Origin: Tetraselmis striata
Lineage: Eukaryota; Chlorophyta; Chlorodendrophyceae; Chlorodendrales; Chlorodendraceae
DNA length: 64,000 bases
Reading direction: 5' to 3'
Assembly: GCA_006384855.1 (NCBI GenBank)
Contig: VCJN01001963.1
Location: forward strand, 82,388-146,387
Part shown: in pieces, positions 56,677 through 64,000 of the stretch
Layout: each line of letters starts with the position of its first letter
Position numbering within the stretch: position 1 is the stretch's first letter
The notes under the pieces: generated by a model
The model's input: only the letters and a program-made list of their open reading frames with translations
Told to the model about the DNA's origin: nothing
The model's database searches: none
Made by a program: the position numbers and the translations under genes

Positions 56677-58600
56677 ATGGCGGAGACGCCCGGATCCGTG
56701 ACAGGAATGGACTCCGCCTATCTTCGGCGTAGGTCTGCACGGCTGGTGAGTAGGGATGCTGCCGCCTCTTACGTCCCTGCGTCCCTATCCCTCTTGCCCT
56801 ACTTCCTATCGAGAGTCGCAGCTCACGCCCTTACTTACTGCCGTGCATGCTGGTGTAGGCCCCATCCCGCTGGAGCTGCCTAGCACAGCCCCCCCCCGCA
56901 CGCGACAACCCTCACCAGAGTCCGCCAGCCGGCCCGCCCGACCCTCTCGGCCAAGGGCTGTGTCTGCTCGACCTGCCCGACGCTCCCGTCGCGTGGCGTC
57001 CCTGGCCGCTGGACGTAGCCAGGCCGACACGCAGTCAGTGGCGGGTCAGGGTCACGGCCCGTCAGCGGCAGAAAGGTTGCCGAGCAGCTTGGTTGCAGCT
57101 GGCGATGGAGCCGGTTTGGTTGCTACGCCTGGCGATAGCAACGCTGGCGAGAGCGGCGGGCAGGTAGCCGGCGCGTCGGCAGTCACACCCTCAGGACATG
57201 CGCCCGTATTAGGCCAGGGTGAGGGCGTACCGGATACCACAGGCTCGGAGGCTAAAGGCGAGACATCCATGCGCACGGTAAGACCTGTGGAATACACGGG
57301 ATGTGTGTGTGTGGGGGGGGGGGGGGATGGGCATGGTGGTTCATGAATTAACACTCTTGCATATAATCTGCCCCGCCACAGGTTCCAACAAAGGACGACG
57401 CAGGACCCAGTACCTCTAGGGCTGCGCGAAGTATTTTTGCGCCCGTGGCAGTGCGCCCCACCTTCCACAACCACCCCGCGTGCTGTTATTGGGTAGTCTC
57501 GAATGCGTTATGTCCTTCGGAACGGAATGGCGGGAACCAAACACAAATATCGTCGTGTCGACCTTGTGCGACAGGTACCCCCACCCGACGAGGGAGGCCC
57601 GAGTACCTCTAGGGCCGCAACATTTGGACTGCCGGATGTGGCAGTACGCCCCCCCCCCCTCCCGCCTTTACTTAGTTGTCTCTGTTTCGTCAGGCATGGA
57701 GTGGTAATTGCTTCATGTCCCGGCCGGCGAATTACTTTGCGCGTGAAAATGACACAAAACATTGCCGCGTAGGCAGTCAACCCCATCCACCGAGACCCGG
57801 CGAAAGGCAAAGGACCAGCTAACCCACTACCATCTAACCCACAGGTGGAGAAAGGCAAGGCCAAAATGCTGTCGCCTATTCCCGAGGAACTTCACAGCGC
57901 ATTTCCGCCAAAGACTGAGGAAGAGGTCGAAAACGATTGGCTCACCGAGCGCGCCAACAACATAGTTCATTTGAGAAAAATAGAGCACCAGAAGTACGTC
58001 CAACTTGCCATTCAAGAGTGGCAAGACGCAGGGGAACACAGAGGTTACCTCGAGGACTACATGGTAACCGCAAACGTGGGGAAACAACTTGCTGAGGAAG
58101 CAGAGGCGGAGTACTCGCGCCTCGTGAACAGAGGGGCTCGGCTGATGCAGATTTTTACCACCCATGCCTTGCCCACCTATGTTCCCAACCTCATGGTCTC
58201 CAGTATGACCTCGTAGGTAAGACTTGCATGGACTGCTGCGTACTAAAGACCCCTTCTCCGGTTTACCAGAAACGATTACACCCTTCGTGGGCAGTCGAGG
58301 ACAGCGCGGAGCCCTCTGTACAACAACCGGCTGAGGGCGTAGCCGGACCTGGGCATGAGGAAAGATCGCCTGAGTCGCGTGCCTCGCAATCGACTGTGAC
58401 CAACTCTTCCGCACGCGGTGCGTCTATTTCTCAAGACTCGCTGTACGACGCTACCCAACCCGAATATCACCCCAGTTCGGACGGGGGGGGGTTCGGAAGA
58501 GGACGAGCCGGCTCCGCCAATGGCACCTGCGTCCCCGGCTATCGAGCTTCTCGACTCACCCACGCCTGAGGTACTGCCTTGCTTTGGCCCTCATGCAAGC
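56677..58600 (+). CDS. Unrecognised Pro/Ala/Ser-rich protein with a duplicated exon
   Basis: Probable exons: 56677-56745 (ATG, MAETPGSVTGMDSAYLRRRS, GTGAGT donor), about 56860-57277 (low-complexity, ends at a GTAAGA donor), 57382 onward (VPTKDDAGPSTSRAARSIFA), 57579 onward (VPPPDEGGPSTSRAATFG), 57844-58216 (charged helical region, VENDWLTERANNIVHLRKIE to GYLEDYMVTANVGKQLAEEA) and 58269 to about 58595 (KRLHPSWAVEDSAEPS, Ser-rich). The exons at 57382 and 57579 are clearly duplicates about 197 bp apart. The join between the first two exons and the end of the last are uncertain; a G run near 58483 coincides with a frame change. I recognise no domain. It may continue into the exon array at 60.4 kb, whose exons are also Pro/Ala-rich and contain AGPSGA. 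Confidence 0.5.
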
Positions 58601-58786
58601 GTGAGCCTTAATCTTCTTTAATTTCTTGTCTGCAAGTACTTATGCGGTGCCCCGTGTTGTCCAGCCTGGCCGACCACCTCTGCAAGTTGATCCTCGTCTA
58701 CGCCGCGTGTAAGCGACAAATACGAGTATCATCGGTTGTACTCGTATGCGGATCCCGTATGATATACGGAATAGCGGTATCATTAT

Positions 58787-60270
58787 GTGCGGGTACCCGT
58801 AATGGATACTCGTACATATATATGTGATAAATATCGCATACTGGCAACAGATCCGCTAGCGCTTTTGTCGTGGTTACTCCGCCTCTATCACCGCGGCTGG
58901 GACCCCAATTACGAGAACTTCGACGAGCGGTTCTCGGTATGGCCCGAGCCTGAGTCGTTGTACGGCGAGGATTACGGCGACTTGCACTATGCGATGTGCA
59001 AGTGGCTCCGAGATTGGGAGTTTGATAAATTTGACATCGAGTATCAGTACGCCTTCCTGGGAAAAGCGTCTCCCCTCTGGGGGGGGAGGGTTTCCTGCGC
59101 TTATGCCCGCCGCCGCCTGGCGTGGAGTTTCGTTTCTGTCGTGCGAGCATGGACTACTCAAGGCGACGCTTTCCGAATTTTGTGTCTAGGCATGAGTCGT
59201 CATGTGGCCGCCGAGACCCGGATCCCGAAGGCGTACTTGTTTTTTGGTTCCACATAACGTATCCCTGGGGTTCGAGGGCATGGGAGCGACCAGAGTCGTT
59301 GCCGTTTCCCAAGTCCACTGAAGCGGGCGGGCACTTCGCCATTGCGGTATGGACAACTCGTGACGGGCGTGCAGCTGCGCCGGTTTTCCTATATGACAGC
59401 TTGTATCGTGTCCCATCGGGTGGTGTACATGTCGACCAGCGCCAATACGTTGGTTGCGAGAATGCCTTGTGGGAGATTCTGCGCACCACAGACATGGCAC
59501 GGATGCCCGCTGTCCTGCGTGGTCGTGTCAGCCAACAAGATGGTAAATATGCGAACTCGTGCTGCATGCGCGCTGGACTGGGAGGCCGCGCGTTCGTGTT
59601 CGTCGTGTGCCGAGAGTTCTGGCGCGCCCGCGTTGCACGGGCCTTCGATAGGCCGCCGCCGCTTCGTGTCGAGATCGCAGACTTGCGGCGATTCGCGTTG
59701 GTGTGGATGCCTTGGTTCATGGTGACTGGTCTGGGCCTGACCCCCTTCGAGGGCCCGGTGAGGAGGGGGAAGATTAGTTTTCTGCGTTGCCTCATCGACG
59801 GCGTTCCGTGGGACGTGTTCCCGCCGGGAGTGGGCATGTCGTGGTGGAGCGCTGAGCAGATCTCCCGGAGCCTGGATTTGGCGCGCACGAAGTTCACGGC
59901 TAGTCAAGGTCCTTGGCGGTGGGCATATGTGGTGCCGAAACGGGACAACCCTCATGCCAGGCAGATGCTTCAGAACGCACCCCCGAACAACGTCACGTGG
60001 AATAACATCACGTGGTCCCGAGCCGTGGACGTTGTTGTTATGGTCGAGTGTGACGGCGTCGACGGAATCGCGCGCCACACAGGGCACAATATCCGCCTGT
60101 TCCGGGACTTCCAGAGGCTGCCTCCGCGTGCTGGTCGCTGGACGCCCGCGCAGCTTATGCAAGCCCGCATACTCCGCTGCGCGACGTGCTTGGGAAACGC
60201 CGACCCCAGACCCAACCACCCGGCAGGGCATGTCCCTCATTTCGACGGGGCGGTGGTGGAGCACCACTGA
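58787..60270 (+). CDS. Ulp1/C48-like cysteine peptidase candidate
   Basis: Two adjoining open segments in different frames: about 58790-59100 (LLSWLLRLYHRGWDPNYENF to WLRDWEFDKFDIEYQYAF) and about 59122-60270. The second has the order of the Ulp1/adenain fold: His in GGHFAIAVW, Asp in FLYDSLYR, then Gln in RVSQQDGKYANSCCMRAG with a Cys eight residues after the second Gln, ending RAFVFVV. In Ulp1 the same His-Asp-Gln-Cys order removes SUMO-like tags; such peptidases are also common in transposons. The C-terminal 200 residues (IADLRRFALVWMPWFM to CATCLGNADPRPNHPAGHVP) are unrecognised. The boundary between the frames lies in a G-rich run, so it may be an intron or a sequence error. It lies between two parts of a repeat-exon gene on the same strand and ends 155 bp before the array. 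Host gene or mobile element cannot be decided. Confidence 0.45.
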
Positions 60271-60424
60271 CAGCCCGTCTTGCTTCCAGTGCAACCACCC
60301 CGATCACCAACGCCTCCTCGACTTGAACATGTGTGTTTACTACTCGACACGCATCTATTCCACTACGCACCCGTGTCTTTTCCGGCATGCTAATTAAGTC
60401 GCCATCGCACGTTGCCCGCCGCAG

Positions 60425-63400
60425 GCCCCGAGCGCGGGAGCTGGTCCAAGCGACGCACCCCCTCGCGTGTTTGCTGCCGAGCCGCAGCCCGCATCGACAG
60501 GGGCGCCGGCCGTCGCCAAGGTGGCATGGCCGCGCTGCAACTGTGTTGCCACTGCGCACCTGTTACTTTTACGGCATGCTAATTGAGTCGCCATCGCACG
60601 TTGCCCCCCCCCCCCCCCCCTCCCCCCGCAGACCCCGAGCGCAGGAGCTGGTCCGAGCGGCGCACCCCCTCGCGTGTTTGCTCCCGAGCCGAAGCCCGCA
60701 TCGACAGGGGCGCCAGCTGTCGCCAAGGTGGGATGGCCGCGCTGCACCTTTGTTGCCGCTGCGCACCACTTACTTCTACGGCATGCTAATTGAGTCGCCA
60801 TCGCACGTTGCCCCCCCCCCCCCACCCCCCCCCCCCCCCCCGCAGACCCCGAGCGCAGGAGCTGGTCCGAGCGGCGCACCCCCTGGAAGCGCTCCGCACG
60901 ATTTGCAGCCGGCATCGACAGGGGCGCCGGCTGTCGCCAAGGTGGGATGGCCGCGCTGCAACTGTGTTGCCGCCGCGCACCACTTACTTTTACGGCATGC
61001 TAATTGATTCGCCATCGCACGTTGCCCCCCCCCCCCCCCCACCCCCCCGCCCCCCCCCCCCCCCCCCCCAGACCCCGAGCGCAGGAGCTGGTCCGAGCGG
61101 CGCACCCCCTGGAAGCGCTCCGCACGATTTGCAGCCGGCATCGACAGGGGCGCCGGCTGTCGCCAAGGTGGGATGGCCGCGCTGCAACTGTGTTGCCGCC
61201 GCGCACGAGTTACTTTTACGGCATGCTAATTGAGTCGCCATCGCACGTTGCCCCCCCCCGCCCCCCCCCCCCCCGCAGACCCCGAGCGCAGGAGCTGGTC
61301 CGAGCGGCCCACCCCCTCGCGTGTTTGCTGCCGAGCCCCAGCCCGCATCCACAGGGCCCAAGGTGGGATGGCCGCGCTGCAACTGTGTTGCCACTGCGCA
61401 CCAAATACTTTTACGGCATGCTAATTGAGTCGCCATCGCACGTTGCCCCCCCCCCCCCCGCAGACCCCGAGCGCAGGAGCTGGTCCGAGCGGCGCACCCC
61501 CTCGCGTGTTTGCTGCCGAGCCGCAGCCCGCACCGACAGGGGCCAAGGTGGGATGGCCGCGCTGCAACTGTGTTGCCGCCGCGCACCAAATACTTTTACG
61601 GCATGCTAATTGATTCGCCATCGCACGTTGCCCCCCGCAGACCCGGAGCGCAGGAGCTGGTCCGAGCGGCGCACCCCCTCGCGTGTTTGCTGCCGAGCCG
61701 AAGCCCGCACCGACAGGGGCGCCGGCTGTCGCCAAGGTGGGATGGCCGCGCTGCAACTGTGTTGCCGCCGCGCACCACTTACTTTTACGGCATGCTAATT
61801 GATTCGCCATCGCACGTTGCCCCCCCCCCCCGCAGACCCGAGCGCAGGAGCTGGTCCGAGCGGCCCACCCCTCGCGTGTTTGCTGGCCGAGCCCCAGCCC
61901 GCATCGACAGGGGCCAAGGTGGGATGGCCGCGCTGCAACTGTGTTGCCACTGCGCACCAAATACTTTTAACGGCATGCTAATTGAGTCGCCATCGCACGG
62001 TTGCCCCCCCCCCCCCACCCCCGCAGACCCCGAGCGCAGGAGCTGCTTCCGAGCGGCGCCACCCCCTCGCGTGTTTGCTGCCGAGCCGCAGCCCGCACCG
62101 ACAGGGCCCAGGTGGGAATCGCCCGCATGCAACTGTGTTGCCGCCGCGCAACCACTTCTTTTACGGCATGCAATTGATTCGCCATCGCACCGTTGCCCCC
62201 CCGTAGAGACCCGGAGCGCAGGAAGCGTGGTTCCGAGCGGGCGCACCCCCTCGCAGTTGTTTGCCTGCCGAGGCCGAAGCCCGCACCGAACAGGGGCGCC
62301 GGGTGTCGCCAAAGGTGGGATGCCGCGGCTGGCCAAATGTGTTGGCCGCCGCGCACCACTTACTTTTAACGGCATGCTTAATTGATTCGCCAATCGGCAC
62401 GTTGCCGCCCGCCCCCCCCCCCCCGCAGACGCCCGAGCGCAGGAGCTGGTCCAGCGACCCACGCCCTCGGCGTGTTTGCCTGCCTGAGGCCCCCAGCCAG
62501 CATCGACAGGGGCCAAGGTGGGATGGCCCGCGCTGCAACTGTGTTTGCCAGCCGCGCACACACTTACTCTTACGGCATGCTAAATTGAGTCGCCATCGCA
62601 ACGTTGCCCCCCTGCAGACCCCGGAGCGCAGGAAGCTGGTCCGAAGCGGCGCACCCCCTCGCGTGTTTGCTCTGCCTGACCGAAGCCCGCACCGACAGGG
62701 GCCGCCCGGCTGACGCCAAGGTGGGATGTGCCGCGCTGCAACTGTGTTGCCGCCGCGCACCACTTACTTTTAAGGCATGCTAATTGAGTCGCCATCGCAC
62801 GTTGCCCCCCGCAGACCCGGAGCGCAGGAGCTGGTCCGAGCGGCGCACCCCCTCGCGTGTTTGCTGCCGAGCCGAAGCCCGCACCGACAGGGGCGCCGAC
62901 TGTCGCCAAGGTGGGATGGCCGCGTTGCAACTGTGTTGCCGCCTTACACCACTTACTTTTATGGCATAGTAAATTGAGTCGCCATCGTACGTTGGTCCCC
63001 GCAGACCCCGAGCGCAGGAGCTGGTCCGAGCGGCGCACCCCCTGGAAGCGCTCCGCACGATTTGCAGTCGGCATCGACACGGGCGCCGGCTGTCGCCAAG
63101 GTGGGATGCCCGCGCTGCAACTGTGGTGCCGCTGCGCACGAGTTACTTTTACGGCATGCTAATTGAGTCGCCATCGCACGTTGCCCCCCCGCAGACCCCG
63201 AGCGTAGGAGCTGGTCCGAGCGACGCACCCCCTCGCGTGTTTGCTGCCGAGCCGCAGCCGGCATCGACAGGGGCGCCGGCTGACGCCAAGGTGGGATGGC
63301 CGCGCTGCACCGTGTTGCCACTGCGCCCCGTGATACTTTTAAGGCATGCTAATTGGCTCGCCATCCGCTCGTTGCCGCCGCAGACCCCGAGCGCAGAGGT

Positions 63401-63475
63401 GTCCCGAGCGACGCACCCCGTCGCCCGAAAACAGAGCAAGACTGCAGAGATGCTCGCCAAAGTTACACAGCAAAG
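60425..63475 (+). CDS. Array of 16 tandem exon-intron units encoding a Pro/Ala-rich repeat
   Basis: Sixteen head-to-tail units of about 177-226 bp. Each has an AG acceptor after a C run, an exon and a GTGGGATGG donor, then an intron with GGCATGCTAATTGA, a branch-site-like CTAAT. Most exons are exactly 96 nt, or 84 nt in a shorter type; both are multiples of three and phase 0, so any number can be joined or skipped. The 96-nt exon encodes TPSAGAGPSGAPPRVFAAEP then QPASTGAPAVAK. Exon positions: 60425-60520, 60632-60727, 60846-60941, 61072-61167, 61279-61362 (84), 61464-61547 (84), 61641-61736, 61836-61918, about 62027, 62210, 62429 and 62617, then 62815-62910, 63005-63100, 63195-63290, and a last hybrid exon 63384-63475 that leaves the repeat (TPSAEVSRATHPVARKQSKT) and ends at GTGTGT. 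Units 3, 4 and 14 share a variant PPGSAPHDLQPAS. No known domain; coding status is inferred from phase and splice signals. Confidence 0.65.
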
Positions 63476-64000
63476 GTGTGTACGTGATTGTGCGTTGCCC
63501 AGCACTCATCATTTATAGCTGTAGGTAAGACTTGCGCGCTTTGTCAGGGCATGAAGGGTGGGCAAGGCAACCGTGCAAGCATAACCCCGGCATTTGTGAG
63601 CGCTCGGACTACATCCCGTCGACTCGCTAACTGCAGCCAACGAGGACGCTGAGGACGACTTTCAGCCTCGCCGAAACGTAAGGCGTCTCAACCTACACAG
63701 GACCCGCCGGCGCGGAGCCTTCGAGCCTGTGGGACCCGCATGGCGGGTGACACGCCGTCGGTGCGCACTTCTGCGCATGTCCCTCGGCCCGCCGGGGGTT
63801 CTTCCGGTCTTCATACAAGCTTACCGGCTCCTCCGCGTTGGGGCCAAAAAGGAGCACGCAGCCGTCCCCAGGGTGAGCATCTCCTGCCTAGGGCACAGGC
63901 GACGGCGGGTAAACCCAGGACCGCGGCAAAGCCGGGTACAGCCAAAGCGGCTCAGAGACACACACTTGGCCTTGCGCAGTGCGTCGACTGTGCGGGCGCA
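63476..64000 (+). other. Probable continuation of the repeat-exon gene, running off the window
   Basis: After the donor at 63476 the plus strand stays Pro/Arg/Ala-rich, with a candidate acceptor near 63636 (GCAG before CCAACGAGGACGCTGAGGAC) and a long open stretch to the window edge (for example AQATAGKPRTAAKPGTAKAA). The exact exons cannot be set. Confidence 0.35.

Noticed and set aside
60394-62763. Long minus-strand Gly-rich ORFs across the exon array
   Set aside because: They run through the poly-G complements of the intron C runs and change frame from unit to unit; the plus strand has phased exons with splice signals.
60425-63420. CRISPR-like array
   Set aside because: Units are almost identical throughout, without short repeats separated by unique spacers, and the context is eukaryotic.

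Overview
The window reads as nuclear DNA of a unicellular eukaryote, most likely an alga. The genes are GC-rich, are cut by many short introns, and sit among LINE, SINE and tyrosine-recombinase relics. One protein has a plastid-type leader, another carries repeats that resemble the EsV-1-7 module known from brown algae and a few other algae, and a short TTTTAGGG/TTTAGGG tract is present. I cannot fix the lineage. Long poly-C (or poly-G) runs are abundant, mainly in introns of plus-strand genes, and some reading-frame slips may be assembly errors.

Layout. 1-3.5 kb: no clear gene, one truncated LINE tail. 3.5-13.7 kb (+): an ankyrin-repeat pseudokinase with one ankyrin repeat per exon and a small repeat family in its introns. 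14.8-16.2 kb (-): 6-phosphogluconolactonase. 17.3-18.4 kb: an inverted copy of the 3' end of the gene at 21.5-23.8 kb. 19.1-20.15 kb (-): an array of EsV-1-7-like cysteine repeats. 21.5-23.8 kb (+): a TVP38/TMEM64-type membrane protein with a fully phased 8-exon model. 25-32.6 kb: gene-poor, ending in a fossil tyrosine-recombinase element with flanking direct repeats. 33.0-37.1 kb (+): PEX16, a fully phased 9-exon model. 38.0-40.7 kb (-): a protein with two GNAT acetyltransferase modules in tandem. 44.3-50.5 kb (-): a 1,788-residue NRPS-like enzyme (adenylation domain, carrier, membrane-embedded left-handed beta-helix C-terminus). 51.8-55.3 kb: tRNA-headed SINEs and a LINE with reverse transcriptase. 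56.7-64 kb (+): a Pro/Ala/Ser-rich gene with duplicated exons, a Ulp1/C48-like peptidase ORF, and a striking array of 16 tandem exon-plus-intron units.

The recognisable housekeeping genes serve unrelated jobs (oxidative pentose phosphate pathway, peroxisome biogenesis, membrane lipid or vesicle function), so this is an ordinary eukaryotic gene neighbourhood rather than an operon-like system. The most unusual structure is the exon-intron array at 60.4-63.5 kb; next are the EsV-1-7-like array and the NRPS-like enzyme.
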